DNA of 64,000 nt from Streptomyces albidoflavus. GTDB taxonomy: Bacteria > Actinomycetota > Actinomycetes > Streptomycetales > Streptomycetaceae. Positions 27,290 to 36,183 of the stretch are shown one piece after another. Position 1 is the stretch's first letter. Every line of letters begins with the position of its first letter. The DNA is taken from contig NZ_JOII01000006.1 of the NCBI RefSeq assembly GCF_000719955.1, positions 186,001 to 250,000 of the forward strand, read 5' to 3'. Below the pieces are notes generated by a model. It ran no database searches. It was given only the letters and a program-made list of their open reading frames with translations, and was not told the origin of the DNA. The position numbers and the translations under genes were made by a program.

Positions 27290-28162
27290 TCAGCCGCGCT
27301 GGATGCCCGTGGTGTCCTGGAGGACGCCGCGGCGGCCCTCCTGGGTCTGCGCGATCAGTGCCGCACCGCGCTGCTCGACCGCCAGGTACCAGTTGCCCGG
27401 GGCGAGTTCGGCGATCGGCGTCGGCGCGCCGTCCTCGCCGTAGAGCGGGCGGGCCACCGGCACCGCGAACCAGAACGGGGCGAACTCCCCGCCCTGCGAC
27501 GGCGCCTGGGGCTGCTGGGCCTGCTGCTGCGCCTGGGGCTGCGGCGCCTGCTGGGCCTGCGCCTGCTGGGCGTCGAAGGGCTGGCCGGGCTGGCCGCCGT
27601 ACGACTGGGGCTGGCCGGGCTGCGCGCCGTAGGGCTGCTGCTGGGCGCCCGGGTAGCCGTAACCGCCCTGCGGCTGGCCGCCGTACGGCTGCGGGGTCTG
27701 CGGCTTGGGGGCGCCGATGAGGGCGCCCTTGAGGGCCGGGACCAGGGGGGTGGCGACGGCGGCGCCCGCCAGGATCAGGGCGGCGATGAGGCCGAGGATG
27801 AGGCCGGCGCCCGCGTCCGGACCCGCGCTTCCGGTGTCCAGCGAGCCGCCCGGGTCGAAGATGGCACCGAGCGCGCTCCACGCGGCGAAGACCGAGATGA
27901 CGATCCCGGCCTGGCCGAGGTCGATCCCGGCGACCTTGAGGGGGTTGGGGAGCATCCGGGCGACCACGATCAGCGCGGCCCCGATGACGCCGGCGAGGTA
28001 GACACCCATCACGAGGGCTCCGTTGTCCCACGCCATCGGGAGCTTCACGCCCGCGCAGGCCGAGCCGTCACAGCTCCAGGTGGAGAGGAACGAGGCGACG
28101 AACAGCAGCACCGCTGCCACGATCACCACGCCGTCGCCTCGTGTGAGAGAGCGGATATTCAC
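27290..28162 (-). CDS. DUF5336-like membrane protein with Gly/Gln/Pro-rich region
   Basis: The 290-residue protein has four predicted membrane helices in the first 155 residues, with two cysteines in the first external loop. A low-complexity P-Q-P-Y-G-G-Q-P-Q/A-Q-Q segment spans about 165-240, and a short beta-rich end contains P-L-Y-G-E-D-G-A. The arrangement resembles DUF5336, the family of the mycobacterial 34-kDa antigenic protein. Function is unknown. The GTG at 28162 has AAGGA upstream. It is a single gene with a shared terminator on its left. Confidence 0.65.
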   Translation of the reverse strand: MNIRSLTRGDGVVIVAAVLLFVASFLSTWSCDGSACAGVKLPMAWDNGALVMGVYLAGVIGAALIVVARMLPNPLKVAGIDLGQAGIVISVFAAWSALGAIFDPGGSLDTGSAGPDAGAGLILGLIAALILAGAAVATPLVPALKGALIGAPKPQTPQPYGGQPQGGYGYPGAQQQPYGAQPGQPQSYGGQPGQPFDAQQAQAQQAPQPQAQQQAQQPQAPSQGGEFAPFWFAVPVARPLYGEDGAPTPIAELAPGNWYLAVEQRGAALIAQTQEGRRGVLQDTTGIQRG

Positions 28163-28354
28163 TTCAGGTCCTTCGTCAGTCGTCTCGTGGTCAAGTGGGC
28201 GTCCGCTGTCGCCCTGGCGCAGTGCCGGTGCGAAGCGTGGGGGGTGACCCCCCATCGTACGGAGGACACTACCGTCCGTCCCCGTGGGGTGTCTGCCGGG
28301 AAAGGAGGTCTGTCAAGACCTGCACAGCCTCCCCCCGAACGGCCTGCCGGGCAC

Positions 28355-29317
28355 CTACCCCCGCAGGTGGAGCGTGATGCCGTCGGCCATGCCGAGCGCC
28401 GCCTTCTGACGCCAGCCCGCGTCCTTCAGCAGGGCGGCGTCCTGGGCGTCGCGCATGTTCCCGCACTCCACGAAGACCTTCGGGACCGTGGAGAGGTTGA
28501 GTCCGCCGAGGTCGTCGCGGACGTCGAGGCCGGTGCCGCCGCCGATGTAGTTGGAGGGCGCGGAACCGGTGCGCTGCACCAGCTTGCCCGCGATGCGCTC
28601 GCCGAGGCGCCGGGAGTCGGCAACGATCGGGCGGGTGTCGGCGCCGCCGCCGTGGACGGCCGCCGGGAGGATCACGTGGAAGCCCCGGTGGCCCGCGGCG
28701 GTGGAGCCGTCGGCGTGCACGGAGACGACGGCATCGGCCTTCGCCTCGTTGCCGATCCGGGCCCGCTCGTCGACGCACGGCCCGAACGGCCGGTCGCCGT
28801 CCTGGGTCAACGTGACGGTGGCGCCCCGCTCTTCGAGCAGATCACGCAGCCGGTGCGCCACGTCGAGGGTGAACTCCGCCTCCGCGTACCCGTCGTCGGT
28901 GGAGGTCCCGGTGGTGTCGCACTCCTTGCGGTGCGTCCCCACGTCCACCTGCCGGTTGATCTCGGCCGTGTGGTTCCGGTTCCCCGGATTGTGGCCCGGG
29001 TCCACCACCACGGTCTTCCCGGCCAGCGGGCCCGAGGCGGGCTTTCGGGAGGACTCGGTGCCGGAGGAGGGCTTTCCGGACGGTTCCGCCGGGGACTTCT
29101 CGCCCTCCGGCGACGGCTCCCCGGAGGGCGAGACGGGCGCGCTCACCGAGGGCGCGGCCGCGCCCCGACCGTCCCCGCCGTCGCCCCCGTCCGCGCCGAG
29201 CGCCTGCCACAGCAGCCAGCCGGCCAGCGCGGCGGGCACCACGGCCGCCGCGGCCACCAGCTTCCACCGGCGGCCCGCCGGACGGCCTCCCTCGTCTGCT
29301 TCCCCGTCGTACGACAC
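28355..29317 (-). CDS. N-acetylmuramoyl-L-alanine amidase (Amidase_3), membrane-anchored
   Basis: The 320-residue protein has an N-terminal cytoplasmic tail, one membrane helix at about 20-42, a Ser/Pro/Glu-rich spacer and an Amidase_3 domain from about 100. Zinc ligands are visible: H in V-D-P-G-H-N-P, E in A-E-A-E-F-T-L, H in V-S-V-H-A-D-G and the catalytic E in F-V-E-C-G-N. It hydrolyses the bond between MurNAc and the stem peptide outside the membrane. It begins 10 bases after the methyltransferase gene ends, so the two form an operon. Confidence 0.92.
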   Translation of the reverse strand: MSYDGEADEGGRPAGRRWKLVAAAAVVPAALAGWLLWQALGADGGDGGDGRGAAAPSVSAPVSPSGEPSPEGEKSPAEPSGKPSSGTESSRKPASGPLAGKTVVVDPGHNPGNRNHTAEINRQVDVGTHRKECDTTGTSTDDGYAEAEFTLDVAHRLRDLLEERGATVTLTQDGDRPFGPCVDERARIGNEAKADAVVSVHADGSTAAGHRGFHVILPAAVHGGGADTRPIVADSRRLGERIAGKLVQRTGSAPSNYIGGGTGLDVRDDLGGLNLSTVPKVFVECGNMRDAQDAALLKDAGWRQKAALGMADGITLHLRG

Positions 29318-29327
29318 GCCCGCGATG

Positions 29328-29993
29328 CTATCGGCGCCCGGCGTCCGGCGCGGACTTGCGGAGCACCCGCAGCGAACCTGTCACCGAGACCTCCGCGAAC
29401 CGGCCCGACTCCAGCGCCCGCAGATAGATCCGGTAGGGCGCCTGGCCGCCGTCGGCCGGGTCGGGGAAGACGTCGTGGATCACCAGCAGGCCCCCGTCCG
29501 CCACCTTCGGCGCCCACCCCTCGTAGTCGCCGCTCGCGTGCTCGTCGGTATGGCCGCCGTCGACGAAGACCAGGCCGAGCGGGCCCTGCCACACCGCCGC
29601 CACCTGCGGGGAGCGGCCGACCAGCGCCACCACGTGCTCCTCCAGGCCCGCCGCGTGCAGCGTCCGTCGGAAGGTCGGCAGGGTGTCCATCCGCCCGACC
29701 ACCGGGTCCACCACCTCGGGATCGTGGTACTCCCAGCCGGGCTGCTGCTCCTCGCTCCCCCGGTGGTGGTCGACGGTGAGCGCGAGCACGCCCGCCCGCC
29801 GGGCCGCGTCGGCCAGCAGCACCGTGGAGCGCCCGCAGTACGTGCCGACCTCCAGCAGCGGCAGCCCCAGACCGGCCGCCTCGACGGCCGCCGCGTACAG
29901 CGCCAGCCCCTCGTCGACGGGCATGAAGCCCTTGGCGTTCTCGAACGCCGCGAGGACGGCGGGTCCGGGGGCGGCGACGGCCTGCTGTTCCAT
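29328..29993 (-). CDS. Class I SAM-dependent methyltransferase (Methyltransf_24-like)
   Basis: The 221-residue cytoplasmic protein has L-L-E-V-G-T-Y-C-G-R-S-T at about 46 (motif I), L-T-V-D-H-H-R-G (motif II) and L-V-F-V-D-G-G-H (motif IV), the pattern of Methyltransf_24/O-methyltransferase-like enzymes. The D-G-G-H motif usually ligates a metal. The substrate is unknown, but immediate linkage to the amidase suggests an envelope role. ATG 29993 is preceded by GGAG. Confidence 0.85.
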   Translation of the reverse strand: MEQQAVAAPGPAVLAAFENAKGFMPVDEGLALYAAAVEAAGLGLPLLEVGTYCGRSTVLLADAARRAGVLALTVDHHRGSEEQQPGWEYHDPEVVDPVVGRMDTLPTFRRTLHAAGLEEHVVALVGRSPQVAAVWQGPLGLVFVDGGHTDEHASGDYEGWAPKVADGGLLVIHDVFPDPADGGQAPYRIYLRALESGRFAEVSVTGSLRVLRKSAPDAGRR

Positions 29994-30085
29994 GCGGGAC
30001 GCTCCAGTACGCGAGGGGGTCGATGGCCGCCCCATCGTGCCGTACGCCCCCGGTGCGCGGACCGGCGGGGCGCCCCGGCCGCAGG

Positions 30086-31852
30086 TCAGGGCGCCAGCGC
30101 CGCCCCCGCCCTGGCCAGCCCGGTCACCAGCTCCACGGGGGCCGGTGCGGTGGCGCCGCCGGTGTGCACCGGTACGGCCTGCGGGGTGTGCCCGCTCGCC
30201 GAGGCGACCAGGAGGTGCCGGCCGGGGCCCGGCGCGGTCAGCCGGAACGCCCCCGCCTCGTCGGCGGTGGTCCGGGCGGTCTGGACGCCGCCCGGGGTGA
30301 GCAGGGTGACGTTGGCGTGGGCGACGGGCACCCCGCCGGCATCGCGGACCCGCCCGGTCAGCGCGTACGGGTCCTCTCGCGGCGCGGCGGGCTCCCCGAG
30401 GGGCGCGATGAGGGCCTGCTCCGGCCGGGCCGGCAGCCCCGACGGCAGGAAGAAGGCGAGCACCACGCCGACCGCGACCGCCCCCGTGGCGATGAGGAAG
30501 GCCAGCCGGAACCCGGTCATCGACGGCAGCTCCACCCCGCCGAACGGGACGGCCGTCCCGGCCAGCACCATGCCGATGACGGCGCTGGACAGGGAGGTGC
30601 CGACCGACCGCATCAGCGTGTTCAGGCCGTTGGCCGCACCGGTCTCGCGCGGGTCGACGGCGCCGATGATCAGCGCGGGCAGCGAGGAGTAGGCCAGCCC
30701 GATCCCCGCGCCGAGGACCGCCGCGATCACCGCGGTCTGCCAGGCCGCCGTGAGCAGCGCCTGTCCGCCGCCGTAGCCCACCATGATCACCGCCATGCCC
30801 AGCAGCAGCGTCGAACGGGGCCCGTAGCGGGTGGACAGGCGGGCGTAGAGCGGGGAGACCAGCATCATCGTCAGGCCGAGGGGGGCCATGCACAGGCCCG
30901 CCACGATCATCGACTCGCCCAGGCCGTAGCCGGTGGCGGTGGGGAGCTGCACCAGCTGGGGCAGGACCAGGGAGACGGCGTAGAAGGCGACGCCGAGCAT
31001 GACCGAGGCGAGGTTGGTCAGCAGGACCGTGCGCCGGACGCTGGTGCGCAGGTCGACCAGGGGCGAGGAGGACCGCAGCTGGTACAGCCCCCAGCCGGTC
31101 AGCACCAGCAGGCCCGCGCCGAAGAGGCCGAGCGTCGCCGGGGCCGTCCACCCCCACTCGGTGCCCTTGGTGACCGGCAGCAGCAGGCAGATCAGGCCCG
31201 CCGCGAGCCCCACCGCCCCCGGCAGGTCGAAGCGGCCCTCGGCGCGCACCGGGCTCTCCGGGCAGATCCACCAGGCCAGGGTGAAGGCGGCGGTGCCGAG
31301 GACGGCGGAGGCGACGAACAGGGCGTGCCAGTCGGCGTGCTGGGCGATCAGCGCGGCGGCGGGCAGGGCGAGGCCGCCGCCGACGCCTATGGAGGAACTC
31401 ATCAGCGCCATCGCCGAGGGCAGCCGCTCCGCCGGCAGCACGTCCCGCATGATGCCGATGCCCAGCGGGATGGCGCCCATCGCGAACCCCTGGAGCGCCC
31501 GGCCCACGATCATCGGCACCAGCGCGGAGGTGAGGGCGCAGAGCACCGAGCCGCCCACCATCACCGCGAGGCAGAGCAGCAGCAGCCGCTTCTTGCCGTA
31601 CAGGTCGCCGAGCCGCCCCATGACCGGCGTCGCCACCGCGCCCGCCAGCAGGGTCGCCGTCATCACCCAGGTCGCGTCGGCGACGCCGGTTCCCAGCAGC
31701 ACCGGCAGATCCTTGATGACCGGCACCAGCAGGGTCTGCATCACCGCCACCGTGATCCCCGCGAAGGCGAGAACGGCGACGATGCCCCGGCCGCCGCCGG
31801 AAGAGGTGGGCGGAACCTTCGGGGTGGGTGCCGGACCGGGGACCTGCGGCAA
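30086..31852 (-). CDS. MFS efflux transporter with C-terminal carboxypeptidase-regulatory-like domain
   Basis: The 588-residue protein is a 14-TM DHA2 pump. It has G-R-L-G-D-L-Y-G-K-K-R in the first loop, followed after the last helix by an extra region of about 90 residues that reads as a carboxypeptidase regulatory-like (transthyretin-like) beta sandwich: L-T-G-R-V-R-D-A-G-G-V-P-V-A-H-A-N-V, then G-A-F-R-L-T-A-P-G. The TTG at 31852 is chosen because AGGAGG lies six bases before it; an ATG pair 16 codons upstream has no ribosome site. The substrate is unknown. The fused domain is unusual for a pump and may bind sugars or ligands. Confidence 0.83.
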   Translation of the reverse strand: MPQVPGPAPTPKVPPTSSGGGRGIVAVLAFAGITVAVMQTLLVPVIKDLPVLLGTGVADATWVMTATLLAGAVATPVMGRLGDLYGKKRLLLLCLAVMVGGSVLCALTSALVPMIVGRALQGFAMGAIPLGIGIMRDVLPAERLPSAMALMSSSIGVGGGLALPAAALIAQHADWHALFVASAVLGTAAFTLAWWICPESPVRAEGRFDLPGAVGLAAGLICLLLPVTKGTEWGWTAPATLGLFGAGLLVLTGWGLYQLRSSSPLVDLRTSVRRTVLLTNLASVMLGVAFYAVSLVLPQLVQLPTATGYGLGESMIVAGLCMAPLGLTMMLVSPLYARLSTRYGPRSTLLLGMAVIMVGYGGGQALLTAAWQTAVIAAVLGAGIGLAYSSLPALIIGAVDPRETGAANGLNTLMRSVGTSLSSAVIGMVLAGTAVPFGGVELPSMTGFRLAFLIATGAVAVGVVLAFFLPSGLPARPEQALIAPLGEPAAPREDPYALTGRVRDAGGVPVAHANVTLLTPGGVQTARTTADEAGAFRLTAPGPGRHLLVASASGHTPQAVPVHTGGATAPAPVELVTGLARAGAALAP

Positions 31853-32176
31853 GGGGGACCTCCTGATGAGCTGTGGGGACGGGCGGGCAGGGGGCATCAC
31901 CCCGCCGCACCAACTACATGTACGGAGAAGCTGGTTGACGGCTCCACTATTCCCCGTCGCCGCGCGCTCCGGGCGGGCGCCCCGGAGGCACGCGCCCCCG
32001 CACGGGACGCGTCAGGGGGCGCACCGGGGGAGCGCGGAGAGGCCCGGACACGGCCCGGACCCGGCCTCCGTCATGGACCTGACCCGACCGGCTCGGGCAG
32101 AGTGATCCCGTCGCGCGACGCACCACGCCACCCGCCGCGGCCGGGACAGCCCCCGCCGCCCACCAGTGGAGGACGC
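31853..32176. other. Divergent intergenic region with palindromes
   Basis: This 324-base region separates the efflux gene (minus) from the CoA-transferase gene (plus). It contains TACATGTA at 31915-31922. The repeat pair ACCAACT...AGCTGGT (arms 31909-31915 and 31929-31935, six of seven match) surrounds it, a plausible operator for a TetR/MarR-type repressor acting on the efflux gene. The rest is Pro/Gly-rich, GC-rich sequence with no gene. Confidence 0.45.
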
Positions 32177-33400
32177 ATGCAGCAGCCCGCTCCCGGGCCG
32201 GCCCCCGAGCGCCCCGGCCCGCTCGCCGGAATCCGCGTCGTCGACCTCTCCAAGATCCTCGCCGGGCCCTACCTGACGATGTCCCTCGCCGACCTCGGCG
32301 CCGAGGTCGTCAAGGTCGAACACCCCGACGGCGGCGACCCCACCCGCCGTTGGGGCCCGCCCTTCCAGGGCGACGACGCCACCTATTACCTCGCCGCCAA
32401 CCGGAACAAACGCTCCCTCACCCTCGACCTCACCACCGAGCGGGGCGAGGAGGCCGCCCACCGCCTCCTCGCCCGCGCCGACATCGCCGTCGAGAACTTC
32501 CGCCCCGGCTCCTCCCTCTCCCGCACCTTCGCCTACCAGGAACTGAGCGCCCGCCACCCGCACCTGGTCGTCCTGCACCTCTCCGCCTTCGGCGAGCAGG
32601 GCCCCCTCGCCGGAGAACCCGGCTACGACATGACCGCCCAGGCCGCCGCCGGCCTCATGTCCCTCACCGGCGAACCCGACGGCCCCCCGGTGAAGGCCGG
32701 TTACGCCATCGGCGACCTCGGCGCCGCCCTCTTCGGCCTCGCCGGAGTCACCGCCGCCCTCGTCGAGCGAGCCCGCACCGGAAAGGGCCAGTACCTCACC
32801 ACCTCCCTCTACGAGTCGCAGCTCGCCCTGCACGTCAACTGGGCCACCGCCCACTTCGCCACCGGCGAGCGCCCCACCCGGCTCGGCTCGGGCCACCCCA
32901 GCCTCGTCCCCTACCAGGCGTACGCCACCGCCGACGGGCACCTCGTCGTCGCCGTCGGCAACGACGCCCTCTTCCGCTCCCTCGTCGCGGCCCTCGGCCT
33001 CCCCGCCCTCGCCGACGACCCGCGCTTCACCACCAACAGCGCCCGCGTCACCCACCGCGACGCCCTCAACGCCCACCTCGAACCCCTCCTCGCCACCCGC
33101 CCCACCGCCCACTGGAGCGCCCTCCTCCGGGAAGCCGGGGTCCCGGCCGCCCCCGTCCGCCACCTCGACGAGGTCTACGCCTCCCCGCAGACCGAGGCGC
33201 TCGGCATGGTCCGGACCGTCGACCACCCGGCCACCGGCGGCCCACTGCGCCAGGTCGCCTTCCCGGTCAGCTTCCAGGGCGTCCGCCCACCGGTCCGCAC
33301 CGCCCCGCCCGCCCTGGGCGAGCACAGCGCCGAGATCCTCACCGAACTCGGCTACGACGAGGCCGAGTTTGCCCGCATCCTCGGCGGGCCCGCCTCCTGA
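32177..33400 (+). CDS. CaiB/BaiF family CoA-transferase
   Basis: The 407-residue cytoplasmic enzyme has the class III CoA-transferase pattern: V-V-D-L-S-K-I-L-A-G-P-Y near 22, L-G-A-E-V-V-K-V-E, N-K-R-S-L-T-L-D-L and N-F-R-P-G, then G-Y-D-M near 149, where the catalytic Asp of the class lies. Such enzymes move CoA between dicarboxylates. The acyl-CoA dehydrogenase gene 69 bases downstream suggests a glutarate (C7orf10/SUGCT-like) or similar dicarboxylate substrate. The start is fixed by GTGGAGGAC before ATG. Confidence 0.9.
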   Translation: MQQPAPGPAPERPGPLAGIRVVDLSKILAGPYLTMSLADLGAEVVKVEHPDGGDPTRRWGPPFQGDDATYYLAANRNKRSLTLDLTTERGEEAAHRLLARADIAVENFRPGSSLSRTFAYQELSARHPHLVVLHLSAFGEQGPLAGEPGYDMTAQAAAGLMSLTGEPDGPPVKAGYAIGDLGAALFGLAGVTAALVERARTGKGQYLTTSLYESQLALHVNWATAHFATGERPTRLGSGHPSLVPYQAYATADGHLVVAVGNDALFRSLVAALGLPALADDPRFTTNSARVTHRDALNAHLEPLLATRPTAHWSALLREAGVPAAPVRHLDEVYASPQTEALGMVRTVDHPATGGPLRQVAFPVSFQGVRPPVRTAPPALGEHSAEILTELGYDEAEFARILGGPAS

Positions 33401-33469
33401 CCCGCCCCCCTCCGGAACCGCTGCGTCCGCACCACTGCCGTACCCATCCCCGACCCTCAGGGAGACCGC

Positions 33470-34663
33470 ATGTCCGCCAGCACCCGCCGCGCCCCGCTCG
33501 ACCCCGTCGACCCGCTGGGCCTCGAAGCGCTCCTCGGGGACGAGGACCGGGCCGTCCGCGACACCGTCCGCCGGTACTGCGACGACAGGATCGCCCCGCA
33601 CATCGGGGACTGGTTCGAGCGCGGGGACATCCCCGACCTGCCCGGACTCGCCCGCGACTTCGGGGCGATGGGGCTGCTCGGCATGCACCTGGAGGGGTAC
33701 GGCTGCGCGGGCACCAGCGCCCTGGCCTACGGCGTCGCCTGTCGCGAACTGGAGGCGTGCGACTCCGGGCTGCGCTCCTTCGTCTCCGTGCAGGGCTCGC
33801 TCGCCATGTACGCCCTGCACCGGTTCGGCTCCGAGGAGCAGAAGCAGGAGTGGCTGCCGCGGATGGCCGCCGGAGAGGCGATCGGCTGCTTCGGCCTGAC
33901 CGAGCCCGACCACGGCTCCGACCCCGCCTCGATGCGTACCCGCGCCCGGCGCGACGGCGGCGACTGGGTCCTCGACGGCCGCAAGATGTGGATCACCAAC
34001 GGCGCCGTGGCGGCCGTCGCCGTCGTCTGGGCCCAGACCGACGACGGCATCCGGGGTTTCGCCGTCCCCACCGACACCCCCGGCTTCTCCGCCCCCCTGA
34101 TCAAGCGGAAGATGTCCCTGCGCGCCAGCGTCACCAGCGAACTCGTCCTGGACGGCGTCCGCCTGCCCGCCTCCGCCGAACTCCCCGGCGCCCGAGGCGT
34201 CTCCGCACCTCTGACCTGCCTCAACGAGGCCCGCTACGGCATCGTCTGGGGCGCGCTGGGAGCCGCCCGCTCCGCCTGGCAGGCCGCCGCCGACTACGCC
34301 GGACAGCGCGAGCAGTTCGGCAAGCCCATCGCCGCCTTCCAGCTCACCCAGCAGAAGCTGGTCGACATGGCCCTCGAACTCCACAAGGGCACCCTCACCG
34401 CCCTCCACCTCGCCCGCCTCAAGGACAGCGAGAGCGGCGTCCACCCCGCGCAGATCAGCTTCGGCAAGCTCAACAACGTCCGCGAGGCCATCGAGATCTG
34501 CCGCACCGCCCGCACCATCCTCGGTGCCAACGGCATCTCCCTGGAGTACCCGGTCATCCGCCACATGAACAACCTGGAGTCCGTCCTCACCTACGAGGGC
34601 ACCACCGAGATGCACACCCTCTCCCTCGGCCAGGCCCTCACCGGCCACGCCGCCTTCCGCTGA
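33470..34663 (+). CDS. Acyl-CoA dehydrogenase, glutaryl-CoA dehydrogenase-like
   Basis: The 397-residue flavoprotein has the three-domain acyl-CoA dehydrogenase layout. G-L-T-E-P-D-H-G-S-D-P and K-M-W-I-T-N-G bind FAD. The C-terminal E-G-T-T-E-M-H carries the catalytic Glu, which in glutaryl-CoA dehydrogenases also sits in the E-G-T-x-x-x-H motif. It lies in one unit with the CoA-transferase, consistent with glutarate or lysine degradation to crotonyl-CoA. The specificity is inferred from E-P-D-H-G-S-D and neighbours, not proven. Confidence 0.88.
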   Translation: MSASTRRAPLDPVDPLGLEALLGDEDRAVRDTVRRYCDDRIAPHIGDWFERGDIPDLPGLARDFGAMGLLGMHLEGYGCAGTSALAYGVACRELEACDSGLRSFVSVQGSLAMYALHRFGSEEQKQEWLPRMAAGEAIGCFGLTEPDHGSDPASMRTRARRDGGDWVLDGRKMWITNGAVAAVAVVWAQTDDGIRGFAVPTDTPGFSAPLIKRKMSLRASVTSELVLDGVRLPASAELPGARGVSAPLTCLNEARYGIVWGALGAARSAWQAAADYAGQREQFGKPIAAFQLTQQKLVDMALELHKGTLTALHLARLKDSESGVHPAQISFGKLNNVREAIEICRTARTILGANGISLEYPVIRHMNNLESVLTYEGTTEMHTLSLGQALTGHAAFR

Positions 34664-34858
34664 CCGCGGACCCCCTCCCCGCATCGGGCTGATAACGGTC
34701 CGGGCTCTCCCTCTCCCCCTGCCGCTGACCTGCGGATACGTTGGCAGCTCCGGGGGGGCGCGGGGGAGCGTGACGGGGGAGTGCGACGCAGGGCGCCCGC
34801 CGGCCGGACAACCACCGGCGCGGTCAGGGGACGCGCGCCGTCGACAGGGGGGACCCAC

Positions 34859-36028
34859 ATGACGTACGGACAGCCAGGACCGGGGCCGGGTGGCCAGGGC
34901 GGCGGGCAGGGCCCGGGACAGCCCGGCGGACCCGCGTGGGGACCGCCGCCCCCGCCGCCGTGGGGCTGGGGGTGGCCGCCGCCCGCGCCGAAGCCGGGCG
35001 TCATCCCGCTGCGTCCGCTCCAGGCCGGCGACATCTTCGGCGGCGTCTTCGCGACGATGCGCCGCTACCCGGGGGGCCTGTTCGGGGTGGCCGGCGTGAT
35101 CTACGGCGTGTACGCCGTGGTCGGGGCCGGCGCCCTGTTCGCCGGCTGGTACGCCCAGCGGGACACGATCGACCGGCTCTTCGACAGCTCCGCCGACGGG
35201 CTGCCGTCCAGCTCCGAGCTGACCGCTGTGGTGGCCTCCTTCGGCCTGATCTGGGGCACCCTCATGGTGCTCGCGCTGGTCGTCAACGCGGCCGTCGCCG
35301 TGGCCTGCACCACCGTCACCCGCGAGGCGGTGCTCGGCCGCCCCGCCCGGTTCGGCCAGGTCCTCAGGTCGGTGAAGCGCTTCCCGGCCGTCCTCGGCAT
35401 CCAGCTGCTGAGCGGGCTGATCGTGGCGATCCCGGTCGCGCTGATGGCCCTCTTCATGGTCCTGACCATGGTCGCGCTGCTCTCCCGGGGCGATGCGGGT
35501 CCCTGGCTGGTGCTGATGCCCTTCCTGTTCCTCGGAGTGGCCGCGCTCGCGGTCTGGCTGGGGATCAGGCTGGCCCTCGCCACTCCGGCGGCCGTGTTCG
35601 AGGGCCAGCGCCCTGTCGGTGCCCTCCGCCGCTCCGTCCGGCTGGTCCGTGACAACTGGTGGCGCACCTTCGGGCTGTTGCTCCTCGCGGCCCTCATGGC
35701 GATGGGGCTGAGCCTCGCCCTGCAGATCCTCACCGGCGCGTTCCAGAGCCCCGCCGACTCGCTCGTCGTGGACAACACGGACACGGGATGGTTCGGCAGC
35801 GCGGAGGTACGCGCGCTCCTCGCCGACATCCTGGTCGGCTCGGTGATCGGTCTGCTGGTGGGCTCGGTGGTCCAGATCGTCGGCATGACCCTCACCCACC
35901 TCACCGCCGCCCTCGTCTACGTCGACCTGCGCATCCGCAAGGAGGGGCTGGCCGACGCCCTGATCGGCGAAGTGGGGCAGGGCGGCCCGGGACCGCAGGC
36001 GCCGCCCGCGACGGGGCAGGGCGGCTGA
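34859..36028 (+). CDS. Multi-spanning membrane protein (GPDPase membrane-domain-like)
   Basis: The 389-residue protein has a Gly/Pro/Trp-rich N-terminal tail (1-40) followed by about six helices, with R-P-L-Q-A-G-D-I-F-G-G-V-F-A-T-M at about 53. This resembles the glycerophosphodiester phosphodiesterase membrane domain and similar Streptomyces proteins. No catalytic domain is attached. The start is set by GGGGGGA before ATG 34859. The function is unknown; it reads in the same direction as its neighbours but with its own 195-base leader. Confidence 0.7.
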   Translation: MTYGQPGPGPGGQGGGQGPGQPGGPAWGPPPPPPWGWGWPPPAPKPGVIPLRPLQAGDIFGGVFATMRRYPGGLFGVAGVIYGVYAVVGAGALFAGWYAQRDTIDRLFDSSADGLPSSSELTAVVASFGLIWGTLMVLALVVNAAVAVACTTVTREAVLGRPARFGQVLRSVKRFPAVLGIQLLSGLIVAIPVALMALFMVLTMVALLSRGDAGPWLVLMPFLFLGVAALAVWLGIRLALATPAAVFEGQRPVGALRRSVRLVRDNWWRTFGLLLLAALMAMGLSLALQILTGAFQSPADSLVVDNTDTGWFGSAEVRALLADILVGSVIGLLVGSVVQIVGMTLTHLTAALVYVDLRIRKEGLADALIGEVGQGGPGPQAPPATGQGG

Positions 36029-36183
36029 GCCCACCAGGTCTCCGGCGCGTGGCCGGCCCGCCGCACGGGCGGCCCGGTCACGCGCCGCCTCGGCCGATGG
36101 ACCTACGTCCCTCCGCCCACCGCGTGGTCCCTTGTCCCGGTCTCCCCCTTTCTCGGTGTACGGGCCACGCCCGGCCTGCGACC

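Noticed and set aside
28288..28316. TTGACA at 28311-28316 (minus strand) as the promoter of the Gln-rich membrane protein
   Set aside because: No acceptable -10 hexamer (TANNNT) lies at 16-19 bases; GACACC at the right distance is too poor.
32012..36034. A very long open frame of about 1,340 codons on the minus strand
   Set aside because: It lies antisense to the CoA-transferase, acyl-CoA dehydrogenase and membrane protein genes, whose family motifs are clear. Its product is Gly/Glu/Arg low-complexity, the usual antisense shadow of high-GC codon bias.
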